DNA of 64,000 nt, taken from NCBI GenBank assembly GCA_000733355.1, contig JNVV01000019.1, positions 167,047-231,046 on the forward strand. The letters run 5' to 3'. Of this stretch, positions 11,981-22,732 are shown piece by piece (within the stretch, counting starts at the first letter, position 1; every line of letters starts with the position of its first letter). The notes beneath the pieces were generated by a model, which searched no databases, was not told where the DNA came from, and saw nothing but the letters and a program-made list of their open reading frames with translations. Origin of the DNA: Falciphora oryzae (taxonomy: Eukaryota; Ascomycota; Sordariomycetes; Magnaporthales; Magnaporthaceae). Both the position numbers and the translations under genes were made by a program.

Positions 11981-14900
11981 ATGCTGCGCATCGATACTGA
12001 CGGCCCGCTCACGAAGCGGCAGAAGCGAGATGCCTCGGTAGCCCAGCCATCAAATCGGGCCTCGCAAGGCTCTGCTATTTTCGCGCCGTTCCGAGTAAGA
12101 CGATGATTGTCCTGGCGGGAAACCCCTTGGCCGCCTGCACAAAATCAAGAAAAGTACTAACCATGTGTCGTCCCAAACAGACTGTCGGGCTGGTGAATCC
12201 CACCCAAGTCCCCTTCACCGCGATCCCGCGCGGAAAGACGACCTTCCAGATCACCACCAGCGTCGGCCGATGCCTCCACACCTATGACCTAAAACGGGGG
12301 CTCAACTTGATATTCATCACCCGACCGCAGACCCCAGCCGACATCACCGCAACGTTCGCATGGGGCAACCAGCTGTTCGCCGCCTGGGGTGACAGCCGAA
12401 GGGCGGGCGAGAGCCAGGGGCTGTGGGTTTTCGAGAGGGGGCGGAAGGTTGCCGAGCTCGAGCCCCCCGCCGGCCTCAACCAGCCTATCAGACAAATCCT
12501 CGTCTTTGGATCATGGGTCGTGGCCTGCGCCCTGACGAGGATCGAGGTGTGGAAGGCGGACAGCCGGGAACACTACACGACCATCTACTCGACCGCGGCG
12601 GCCAAGGGTGGTAACGAGCTGACGGGAGGCATCCGGAATATGCCGACCTACCTGAACAAGATTTTTACCGGCCGCAAGGACGGCTGGGTCGAGATCTGGA
12701 ATATCAGCACCGGGAAGCTGATCTACACTATCCTGCCACCCTCGCCAAAGGCCGGCGCTGTTATGTGCATCGAGCCCACCCCGGCCCTCTCAGTCATGGC
12801 CATCTCGTACTCGCGAGGGCCCCTGGCCCTTCACAACATACTCACCGACAAGCCGGTGCTTCAGGTCAGCGCCGGCACCCCGGACGCGCCCGTGACTACC
12901 ATTTCATTCCGAACGGACGGCAAGGGTGCTGGCAGGACGGGCGAGAAGGACGGAGTCATGGCCACGGCGACCTCCATGAGTGGCGATATTACCTTTTGGG
13001 ATCTGAACAAGGGCGGCCGCATCATGAGCGTGCTCAGGGGTGCCCACAACCCGCCACAGAGCGACGGCCAGACGGTGCGTGGCGGTATCGGCAAGATCGA
13101 GTTCCTGCCGGGCCAGCACGTAATCATCACCAGTGGGTTGGATAACTCGCTCAAATCTTGGATATTTGATGAGGCTGCCTTCTCTCCCGTCCCCAGGGTG
13201 CTGCACTCACGGAGCGGACACGCCGCCCCCGTCACCTGCCTGCAGTTCCTACCATCCGATTTCGACGGAGCCGACGCCGGCAATAAATGGCTGCTCAGCG
13301 GCAGCCTCGACCGCAGCTTGTGGGGTTGGAGTCTGCGCCGAGATGGCCAGAGTACAGAGCTCAGCCAGGGTCATATACGGAAGAAGGCCAAGAAACAGGG
13401 TATATTGACGTCGAGCGCCTTGAGCCACGGGCCGGTCACAACCCTAGATGACCTGAAGGCGCCCGAAATAACATGCATCGCCTCGTCCCTAAACCGTGAC
13501 GGCGGAATGGGGGCGCTCCCCGGGAAGCAGCCCACATGGAGCCAGGGACAGGGAGCACGCAAGCCCAACGTGGATGCAGAGATCAGTGCCATGACGGGCT
13601 GGGAGAGTGTCGTCACGGCACACAAGAACGATCCGACGGCGAGGACGTGGTTCTGGGGCCGCAAGAAGGCGGGCCGCTGGGCTTTCCCGACAGGGGATGG
13701 GTCGTATGTGTCTACAGTGGCTATCAGTCCTTGCGGCACGTTTGCGCTAGTGGGATCCATCGAGGGCAGCGTCGACATGTACAACCTACAATCGGGCCAG
13801 CACCGCCAGCGGTTCCCGTCTAAATTCACGCCTGCCCAGGCGCGGCAGCTCAAGGTGCAGCAGCTCAGGCAGGCAGACAGCGATGTGATGCAGCTCGAGG
13901 CCAACTCGCAGAAGGCGTTCCTGCCGGGCACGGGTAGGCACACCAAGGCCGTCACAGGTATCGTTGTCGACTCGCTCCTCAGACTCGTCATTTCCTGCTC
14001 GCTGGACGGCACCGTCAAGTTTTGGGACTTCCTGACGGGAAAACTGGTGGACCGGATCGACTGGGCTCCAATGACGATGATCACGGGGTGTCGCTACCAC
14101 GCGGCAAGCGGCCTGTTGGCATTTTCATGCGACGACCACTCCATCCGCGTTGTCGACATGGAGACGAAGCGGACTATCCGAGAGTTCTGGGGCTGCCAAT
14201 CCACCATCAACGACTTCTGCTTCTCCAACGACGGGCGCTGGATCGTGGCAGTCAGCCAGGACTCGACTTTGCGGGTCTGGGATCTGCCAACGAGCCACCT
14301 GATCGATGCTGTTAGGCTAGAGAGGCCATGCAAAGCTGTCGCCTTCTCGTCGACGGGCGAGTACCTTGCGACCGCGACCGAGGGGCGACTAGGAGTGGAC
14401 ATCTGGACCAACCGGACGCTCTACAAGCACGTGCCGACCCGACAGATCTCGGAGAAAGAGATGGCGAGAATATCCGGTCCCACGACGTCGGGAGAAGGAG
14501 GACAAGGTCTCATCGAGGCCGCGTTCGAGGACGACGAGCCCGAAGACGAGGATACGGTGGCGGCCCCCAGCGTGGACCAGCTCAGCGCGGACATCATGAC
14601 ATTGAGTCTTGTGCCCAAGAGCAAGTGGCAGACACTTCTGCATCTAGACCTCATCAAACAAAGAAACAAGCCCAAGGAGGCGCCCAAGGTGCCTGAGAAG
14701 GCACCTTTCTTCCTTCCACCAGCAGGCGAGCCGAAGCTTGTCGAACAGGCCACATCCGCTGGAGAAGACAAGGCAGACGAGGGCAAGTCGAGAATCTCCA
14801 AGCTGGATCTCAGCCGTGCCCAGGAGGCCTTCACAGCCAAGTTACACGCTGGGGCCGAATCAGGAAACTGTAAGTCCGCCAACCATGATGAAAATGCCAT

Positions 14901-15290
14901 TCCAGGGCGCCGTAAAACCACATTGCTAACTTGACGCACGCAGACCACGACTTCATCGAGCACCTCAAGTCCCTCTCGCCGTCGACGGCGGACCTCGAAC
15001 TACGATCATTGTCAAACGGGAGCGCGGCGGACGAGGATAGAGTCAACGAGCTTCTGCACTTCATCAAGGCGCTCACGGCGCGGCTGGTGGCGCGTCGCGA
15101 CTACGAGCTGACGCAGGCGTGGATGACGGTCTTCCTCCGGCTATACTACGACGCGGTGGTCGGGGACGATGAGGTTCTAGACGCGCTGCGGGACTGGAAG
15201 ACGCAGCAGGAGAGGGAGAAGGACCGGCTAGACGGGCTTGTGGGCTACTGCAGCGGGGTTGTTGGATTCTTGAGGAATCCGCTGACGTGA
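11981..15290 (+). CDS. UTP21: U3 snoRNP / SSU processome WD40 protein Utp21 (WDR36)
   Basis: Nucleolar component of the small-subunit processome (UTP-B module) needed for 18S rRNA maturation. Exons are 11981-12094, 12181-14869 and 14944-15290. Intron 1 has a GTACTAACC branch region and intron 2 a GCTAAC. The product is about 1049 aa. It opens with a short basic leader (MLRIDTDGPLTKRQKR), then two sets of WD40 repeats (about residues 40-800, for example SCSLDGTVKFWD and VAVSQDSTLRVWD), then the Utp21 C-terminal helical domain beginning near LSADIMTLSLVPKSKWQTLL. An internal ATG at 12103 lies inside intron 1 and is not the start. Length and order match the family. Confidence 0.95.
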
Positions 15291-16243
15291 TTGTGTGGGT
15301 AGCAGAGCGAGCATATGCATGCGACATATGTGGGTGACGCACGTGTTAGTTTATTCTGCAGAGGCTTTACCTGGGTGGCGGTATGATCGTATGCAAGGAC
15401 GCTGAAAGCTCCTGCAGAGAAGGTAGAAAGGGGGAGCAGTCGACCCATAATACGGATACTTGAGCCACTCCGACTGCTTGCCGACGCTAGCCCCTGGATG
15501 TTTTTTTCCCCTCAAGCATCCAGCCTCCAGGCAGCAGGAGAATTTCAGCCGACTGGAGCGCTGCTCCACCAAGGTACCGAGGTGAAGTGAAGTTTCTGTT
15601 GCCGGGCCCCGCCGCCAATGTGAGCGTCTTGCAGCCTCGGGAATCCTTGTGGCCAACCGATTGACAATCTCTTTGGATGAGACCCTTGCAAGGGTCCCCG
15701 TATCATCGCGTTTCCCTCCCCTCACGCCCCCACGCGGGGGGATCTCTGATGTATATAGAGGTAGCAACCAAGGGAGCGTATAAGACGAACGACTCGGGCC
15801 GTTCCTCTCTTCGTCTCTGCTCGATATTAACGACGCTGTGCGACCACCGGCGACCCCAACTGCCGTGCAGGGCCTTTGCTTGTGACGTTGGATAGGTGTA
15901 TTTACTAAAAAGCCAGCCAACTTGCCGCTTCTCAATCCGCCTAAACCAATTCCCCATGGAATTCGTCGTCGAATTCTTTTCCCTGCTCCTGAAGCAGATC
16001 CATTGATAAATAGACTTTGCACAACAGCCATTCAGTCCCGTCTGGTTCCAAAGCCTAAACAAAAAAAAAAAAAAAAAAAAGCCTAGGATCTCCGGAAAGT
16101 TCTGCATTTCACTTTTTTTTTTTTTTTTGCGAGCATTCGCCCTTCTTCCTGCATCAGGCGCCGAATTGGCCGTCCTCTTTTATCCTGGTACACCTCCTAT
16201 TATAGGTTGTAATACCCACCACCCCTTCCAATCGACCGAAAAG
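15291..16243. other. Intergenic: UTP21 3' UTR and permease upstream region
   Basis: No gene seen. It contains an A20 tract at 16061-16080 and a T16 tract at 16113-16128, about 115-180 bp before the permease ATG, and one TGATAA GATA-type site near 16003-16008, which could respond to a nitrogen-regulatory GATA factor (inference). Confidence 0.6.
16061..16128. repeat. A20 and T16 homopolymers upstream of the permease
   Basis: An A tract (16061-16080) and a T tract (16113-16128) separated by about 32 bp. As inverted homopolymers they could pair as a hairpin in RNA if transcribed in the 5' UTR. Confidence 0.8.
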
Positions 16244-18674
16244 ATGGGGGAGGAGGAGCATGCACGGGGTCCTGCAGGGGCCGGCCCTCAGCGCCGTCCC
16301 AGTCCGCAGGGAGAGAAGGTGCCGGGCACCGATAGCCCCCCGGAGGCGGCGGTGCGCGAGGGGAGCGTCGAGGCCGGAGACAACACGCACCGGAGGCTCA
16401 AGTCGCGCCACATCCAGTTGATTGGTTAGTTTGCTCGCGTGACAGGCACAGGGAGCCCCCGGAACTATCGCTTTCTTTGGGAGAGTGATAGATAACATAG
16501 CACTACTAACATAATGATAGGTATTGGCGGCACCATCGGCACCGCTCTCTTTGTCCAGATAGGAAAGGGTCTCATCAACGGCGGCCCTGGCAGTTTGTTT
16601 CTGGCCTTTACGCTATGGTGCGTTTTTTTTTTTTTTTTTTTTTTTCAAGCCCGGACAGCCAGCCAGTCAACCCCTGAGATACCCTGGGCACGCACTGACC
16701 GACCAACGACTGACCAGGTGCCTACCCATTCTTGCCGTCACGCTCTGCATGGCTGAGATGGTAACGTACCTGCCCATCTCATCCCCCTTCATCAGGTTCG
16801 CGGGCGACTACGTCGACCAGGCTCTGGGGTTTGCCGCCGGCTGGAACTTCTTCATCTTTGAGGCTGCGCTTGTCCCGTTCGAGATCACGGCTTGCAACGT
16901 CATCATCTACTACTGGTCTTCAGCGTGAGTTCGACTTGCTCGGCGTCACCAAACGATCTACCGCGGTTTATTTGTTCATGATTATCTATATGTAACAGAG
17001 TCCCGACCGGAGGAATTATCGCCATCATCATTGTCCTTTACGCGTAAGTGCTGTGTTGATTCTTCGGCTACCTGGCACGCCGCGAAGCCCCGGGAATGTT
17101 CGGACTAACCGCGACCGGCACCTGGCAGACTCATCAACGTTCTTGCGGTGGAATGGTATGGCGAAACGGAGTTTTGGGCTGCTGTGGGCAAAGTCCTCCT
17201 CATCGTCGCCCTCCTCATGTTCACCTTCATCGTCATGGTCGGTGGCAACCCTCTCGGTGACCGGTTCGGGTTTCGGTACGTCTCATTCACCCCTCGTTGG
17301 CAACGGTTTCATAAACATATCCTCTGACTGGTGGACTAACTCACATCTCTCCCTGCAGCAACTGGTCCGAGCCTGGCGCGTTCGCGGAGCTGTATAAGCC
17401 CGGGACTCTGGGGCAGTTCCTCGGGTTCCTCCAGTGTCTCATCCAAGCGTCTTTCACCATCGCCGGGTATGCCTGATCAGTCCTTCCTCTTGCCAAGACG
17501 TCTTGCTAATAACATCTCGCCTAAAAAAAAATTAAAAAAAAAAGACCGGACTACGTTGCCATGGCCGCAGGCGAGGCAGAGAACCCGAGGAAGGTGATGC
17601 CGCGGGCTTTCAATGCTGTTTTTGTACGTCGCCCACAGGAATCACACTCCCAGTATCTCGCCCTCGGAATACTAACAGCTGGTTCAGTACCGCCTAACGA
17701 CATTCTTCGTTCTCGGCTCGCTCGCCGTGGGCATCCTGGTGCCGTACGACGACAAGGAGCTCAACGACGCCTTCAAGCTCGACAAGCCCGGCGCGGCCGC
17801 CAGCCCCTACGTCGTGGCCATGAACCGGCTGCGCATCGGCGTGCTGCCCGGCTTCGTCAACGCCGCCGTCCTGACGGCCGCCTTCTCGGCCGGCAACAGC
17901 TATGTCTACTGCGCGTCCCGGTCCCTCTACGGCCTCGCGCTCGAGGGCAAGGCGCCCCGCATCCTGACCGTCTGCACCCGCAGGGGCGTGCCCATCAACG
18001 CGGTCCTAGCCGTGCTCGCTATTTCGTTGACCTCCTTCCTGCAGGTCTCCAACAGCGCGTCCGTGGTCCTGGGCTGGTTCGTCAGCCTCGTCACCGCGTC
18101 GCAGCTCATCAACTACGCCATCGTGTGCTTCACCTACACGCGCTTCCACGCCGCGCTCGCCGCGCAGGGGATCGACAGGCGCGCCCTGCCCTATCGGGGC
18201 TGGTTCCAGCCGTACGGGGCCTGGATCGGGTTTGTGGCTTTTACCACCATGGCCTTTGTCGGCGGGTACACTGTCTTTCTGCCTGGGAAGTGGCGCGTGG
18301 CGGACTTCTTATTCTCGTGAGCTTTTTCCGACACGCAACCGACAGTCCATTCAATGTCTTGACGATGTCCACTATGCTAACCTTCTACTCTTTATCAAAG
18401 CTACACCATGATTGTGGTCACCCCGCTCTTGTTTGTGGGGTGGAAGCTGCTCAGGGGCACCCAGTTCCTCGCGCCCGAGGAGGTTGACCTCAAAAGACAT
18501 GTCGGGGAAATCGAGACGTACGAGCGGAACTATATACCTCAGAGGTCAAAGTAGGTCTCGAGATTTGCCATTCCGACAATCCCATCTCTTTCTGACATGG
18601 CCGTTTGCTGACATTTGCGCTCAACCATCTCCAGTCGTATCTACGACAGGGTTTTGGATTTCTTGTTTGGGTGA
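16244..18674 (+). CDS. APC-superfamily amino-acid permease (YAT family)
   Basis: Plasma-membrane H+/amino-acid symporter of the fungal YAT family; substrate not deducible, with some resemblance to Dip5/proline-type permeases. Ten exons: 16244-16424, 16521-16617, 16718-16924, 16999-17043, 17129-17275, 17359-17466, 17545-17623, 17688-18316, 18401-18550 and 18635-18674, giving about 560 aa. All joins keep frame and rebuild family motifs: KSRHIQLIGIGGTIGTALF at the first membrane segment, AEMVTYLPISSPFIRFAGDYVD, the GPDYVAMAAGEAENPRKVMP loop, and an acidic/basic C-terminal tail after about 12 hydrophobic segments. Intron 2 begins with a T23 run immediately after its donor, and intron 6 has an A-rich rather than pyrimidine-rich acceptor. 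Tandem, 448 bp upstream of the amidase gene on the same strand. Confidence 0.93.
16623..16645. repeat. T23 homopolymer next to a 5' splice site
   Basis: Lies inside permease intron 2, starting five bases after the donor GT. A long homopolymer here is prone to length change and sequencing error but would not alter the protein if splicing is normal. Confidence 0.85.
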
Positions 18675-19122
18675 GAACCACATATGTTGGAGAGAGCCAG
18701 CGGGCGGTGGCTCAAAATAAGGGGGCTGGTGATTTCTTATGGAAGCGGAGTGTGCAGAAACCAAAATATCCATTGGCTGAATTCCATTTCGTGCCGATGT
18801 TTGCGTGGTAGGTGTTGGGTTAGCATCCACGCCCGCCGGCGTCTCTCCATTCCGAACATGCATGCTACTCGGTTGCAGCCGTTGCATCTGAGGTGAGATC
18901 GCCCGGGCTTCGGATATATTACAACAGTTACACTGCCACCTGTATCCTCTTGGACCGGACTTCCCCGCACTTCACCACAGCGCCTGCTTGTCCCCTTTAT
19001 AAGTAATCCATGCCCGCTGCGTGCCCCTTCTTGGTGACGGGGATTCCCACATCCTTGCGCAGTTAGACTATATCTGCATCTCAAGATCGCACCGACTGGA
19101 TAGGACCAGCAAGCCCGAGGCA
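18675..19122. other. Intergenic between permease and amidase
   Basis: 448 bp with no gene. Presumed permease 3' UTR plus amidase promoter; no named element recognised. Confidence 0.6.
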
Positions 19123-20127
19123 ATGGCGCCATCTCACCCTCTTCACATACACTCCTCGCAGCCGCATTTTCAATGGTCACGAGATCTCGAGCCGGTCCTG
19201 AGAGTCACCTCGGGGTCCGAGGTGACCTTGGACCTGCGCGATGGCGCCAACAACCAAGTCCGGCCGGACAACGTCGCCACGGCCCTCTCGACTTTCGACG
19301 TAGCCCAGGCAGACCCGGCCGTCGGTCCCATCTACATCGAGGACTGCGAGCCCGGTGATGTGCTCAAGGTCGAGATCCTCGAGCTGGTCCCTGGCGACTA
19401 CGGCTGGACCGCAATCTTCCCTGGCTTCGGCCTGCTGGCCGACGAGTTCACCGAGGCGACCACGCCGACGGCCCAGCGCGTCAAGCTCTGGGACCTGACC
19501 CCCTCGGCCTGCGTCGCCACAGCCAGCACCCGCCGCGCCGTCTTCAAGCCGGGCGTCTCGGTGCCCATCCGGCCGTTCCTGGGCGTCCTGGGCATCGCGC
19601 CGACGGGGCCCGACGCGCTGTCCACGCTGCCGCCGCACCCGCGCATCGGCGGAAACCTGGACTGCCGGCACCTCCTGGCCGGCTCGACCGTCTACTTCCC
19701 CGTGCAGGTGGCCGGGGCGCTGCTCAGCGCCGGCGACGGGCACGCGGCGCAGGGCGACGGCGAGGTTTGCGGGACGGCCATCGAGACGCCGATGCGGGCG
19801 CGCCTGCGCCTGTCGGTCGAGAAGAAGAGCAGCAGGTTCGGACTTCTGACGTCGCCGCACGTCCTGGCGCCGCCCGACCTGATCGAGGCCGAGGAGATGG
19901 CGGCCGCGGGCAAGTACGTGGCCCTCGGGGTCGGGCCGGACCCGCACGAGGCGGCGCGCGAGGCCGTCAGGGGCCTGCTGGGCTGGCTCGAGGCCGAAAA
20001 GGGGCTGAGCAGGGCCGAGGCTTACATGCTGGCCTCGGTTGCCGCGAGCCTGGCCCTGGCCGAGGTGGTCGACATGCCCAATTACTGCATCTCGTGCTCA
20101 ATACCGCTGAGGACTTTTGAGGCGTAA
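19123..20127 (+). CDS. Acetamidase/formamidase family protein
   Basis: Cytosolic amidase predicted to hydrolyse short amides such as formamide or acetamide to ammonia and the acid. Single exon of 334 aa, start MAPSHPLHIHSSQPHF. Family features are visible: an N-terminal domain with GPIYIEDCEPGDVLKVEILE, the GDYGWTAIFPGFGLLADEF segment, GGNLDCRHL, then GDGEVCGTAIETPMRARL and the ACE-like stretch AEAYMLASVAASLALAEVVD near the C terminus. The length resembles the small bacterial forms (about 310-330 aa) more than the 411-aa fungal FmdS type, and there is no intron although its neighbours have several, so transfer from bacteria is possible (inference). The upstream permease suggests a role in nitrogen scavenging. 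Substrate unproven. Confidence 0.9.
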   Translation: MAPSHPLHIHSSQPHFQWSRDLEPVLRVTSGSEVTLDLRDGANNQVRPDNVATALSTFDVAQADPAVGPIYIEDCEPGDVLKVEILELVPGDYGWTAIFPGFGLLADEFTEATTPTAQRVKLWDLTPSACVATASTRRAVFKPGVSVPIRPFLGVLGIAPTGPDALSTLPPHPRIGGNLDCRHLLAGSTVYFPVQVAGALLSAGDGHAAQGDGEVCGTAIETPMRARLRLSVEKKSSRFGLLTSPHVLAPPDLIEAEEMAAAGKYVALGVGPDPHEAAREAVRGLLGWLEAEKGLSRAEAYMLASVAASLALAEVVDMPNYCISCSIPLRTFEA

Positions 20128-20769
20128 TTTCTCGATTTACAAAGACGAGGTCGTTGAATTCCTCGCTTTATCGTCATTGATGAGATAAAATTCCGGATTG
20201 AATCTGTACCCCATGCATTCCTTTTTTTTTTTCTTTTCCTTTTTTTTTCACATGAAACGTTCGTCAAGGCTGGGTCGACGAACGTTGAGTGAGTTGAGGA
20301 GCAAGGGACATCCAATGGTGACCAATAGCACAGCGGATGCGCCGCACGCGGACACTAAGTTCACTAAAGCCACTGAAACTACAGTGGACTCAGCGTGATT
20401 CCCCGCTGATCGTATTGATGCGTAAAGCACATCGTGCCAGCCCAATCTCACCATTCAAAATTGCCCGAAAAGGAAGCTTCACTAAAACGCTACAAGGGTA
20501 CCCCTGCCCGACCAGAGACCTCAACATCGTCATTGTTGCCGGCAGCGGAACCTGGAATCTCCATATCTCGGCTTCAGAATCTGATCCCGAGCGCGTATAG
20601 CGTATAGCGTCCACCCACGTGGGAACCGACAATAGACACAACCCACTTCCGTCACCCACTCACTCGGTCATTCTCTTATACCGCGAAGGTTGGCTGTGCT
20701 CCTGCGTCTGTGATTCTCTGTTCATCTGCCAGAGAGCACCGTAAAGACAAAAACAACAAGCCCGCCAAG
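20128..20769. other. Intergenic between amidase and HIS2
   Basis: 642 bp with no gene. Two interrupted T tracts lie near 20221-20249. No exact TGACTCA (Gcn4/CPC1) site was found; the closest is GGACTCA near 20390. Confidence 0.5.
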
Positions 20770-20991
20770 ATGGCCTTCACAATGCACTCCCACTCCGGGC
20801 AGTTCTGCCCCAGCCACGCCAAAGACCAGCTCGAGGACGTCATCCTCCACGCCATAGAGCTGGGCTTCAAGACCATGGGGCTCTCGGAGCACATGCCGCG
20901 CACTCGGCTTTGCGATCTATACCCAGACGAGGTGCGTTCTGTTGCTCTCCCCTCCCTCCTTGCTTTTTTCCCCTTGTCTCATTACCCCTCA

Positions 20992-21041
<50 letters not shown>

Positions 21042-21930
21042 AAGACTCACAGTTAACATGCAACCGCCAGGTCGACCCGGACCCCAGCGGCGCCCTCGCG
21101 GCCCTGGCCCCCCGGCACGCGGCCTACCTGGCCGAGGCGCGGCGGCTGCAGGCCAAGTACGCGGGCCGGATCGAGCTGCTGGTCGGATTCGAGGCCGAGT
21201 TCATCCGGCCCGACGACTACGCGCCCTACGTGCGGGAGCTCAGCGCCGACTTCGACTACTTCATCGGCTCGCTGCACCACGCGGCCGGCGGCGTGCCCAT
21301 CGACTTCGACCGGGCCCACTACCTGCGCGCCGTCGGGGCCACGGCCACCGGGGACGAGGAGGCGCTGCAGGCGGCCTACTACGACGAGCAGCTCGTCATG
21401 CTCGAGAGCCTACGGCCCCGCGTCGTCGGCCACTTTGACCTGATCCGCCTGCTGAGCGAGGAGCCCGGCAGGGACGTGAGCGCGTGGTCGCCCGACGTGG
21501 TGTGGAGGCGCGCGAGGCGGAACCTCGAGTTCGTCGCCGGGTACGGCGGCTGGCTCGAGTGCAACACCAGCGCCCTGCGCAAGGGGCTCGATGAGCCGTA
21601 TCCCTCAAGGCCTATAGCCGAGGTACGTATCTGCGTTTCGACGCCCCCATGCTTTGAACTGGGCGACTAACTTGGAGGGCTGGGTGGGAAAAGGAGTGGC
21701 TACGCCTCGGTGGCAAGTTCACATTTTCCGACGACAGCCACGGCATCGCCCAGCTGGCGACCAACTACTCGCGCGGGCTCGACTACCTCGAGTCCCTGGG
21801 CGTCACCGAGCTCTGGACCTTTGAGAGGCGGGCGGGCGAGGATGCGTCCAAGACTGAGATTGTAGACAAGTGCGTAAGGATATCCGATTTTAGAGCCTCT
21901 CTGAAGTCTGGGGATGCGGCCAAAGCATAG
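20770..21930 (+). CDS. HIS2: Histidinol-phosphatase, PHP type
   Basis: Dephosphorylates L-histidinol phosphate in the penultimate part of histidine biosynthesis (cytosol). Exons are 20770-20931, 21071-21622 and 21694-21930, giving about 316 aa, close to yeast His2 (335 aa). Metal-binding PHP motifs are in order: HSHSGQFC at the N terminus, a GLSEH segment, GFEAEF, FIGSLHHAAGGVPIDFD, VVGHFDLIRL and the closing FSDDSHG. Intron 1 contains a long TA repeat. The second methionine (five residues in) is an alternative start. Converges on HOS3 with 802 bp between the stops. Confidence 0.93.
20996..21037. repeat. TA dinucleotide microsatellite in HIS2 intron 1
   Basis: About 21 TA units inside the 139-bp intron, ending about 33 bp before the acceptor. 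Likely length-variable between strains. Confidence 0.95.
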
Positions 21931-22732
21931 CGATGAAGATGTCATTTTTCGGGACCGGAGGATGGGCTGTCAGCTAGTGTGGAAGATAGGCGTGCAACCG
22001 GCGCAAGGTAAGATCCAGGGGAATAGGGTTATACTAGAATTAGAAAGATGCAGGCTGGCAGTTACGCCAGCCCCTGCCTAGAAGTAGAGAAGAGCAACGA
22101 TACCTCGAACGAGGACTAGAAGCCTAAGTTAACTAGGTAATGAGCACAGCACTTTATATAGAGTGCTGCTTGGTAGTCCACGGGTTCACTAGTTCACCTC
22201 ACTGCACATGAAAGGACCCGAGCAAAGATGATGGAATATGAAGTACACTAATGTATGGGGTATCGGCATTACACGCTTACGCTCTAGAAAGCAGCAAGCA
22301 TCTAAAGTCTTGTAACTTGTGCCAGAGGGACAAGATTAAGATAGACAGAAAAAAATGATGGGGAAGAAGCAAATAAAACCACAAGCGAGTGGCAAGCCGA
22401 AAAACCCAACCAACCGAAATAATGGGAAGAATAGAATACAGCCGACAAAGGAAACCAAAGCCGAACCGATAGGGCGCCCCGGCAGCAACAAGCATACTAA
22501 GTTCGCTGAGCTCTCTAGAAACAACATCCAAACACCTGCTACCCCTTCACGCCCCGTAATAAGCAATTATTCTTCGTGTATTTTCCCTCTTTTCCCCTCC
22601 TTTCTATCAACGCCTCACAAAGCACTCGCCACGTGCACCAGGGTATGGCAAGCGCAAAAAGAACAGCGCCAGCCCCAGTCTGCAAAGCGAGACTGCCACA
22701 TCGAATCCCCCACGAACCAGGACAGAAATTCC
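21931..22732. other. Intergenic between convergent HIS2 and HOS3
   Basis: 802 bp shared by two 3' ends. AT-richer than the genes; no coding signal or repeat recognised. Confidence 0.6.

Noticed and set aside
12103..12180. UTP21 start at 12103
   Set aside because: These codons lie in an intron with a consensus donor (GTAAGA), branch and acceptor; the upstream exon from 11981 supplies the conserved N terminus.
16244..21930. Secondary-metabolite or catabolic gene cluster including HIS2
   Set aside because: HIS2 is a housekeeping gene and no backbone enzyme or pathway regulator is present; only the permease-amidase pairing remains as a weak hypothesis.
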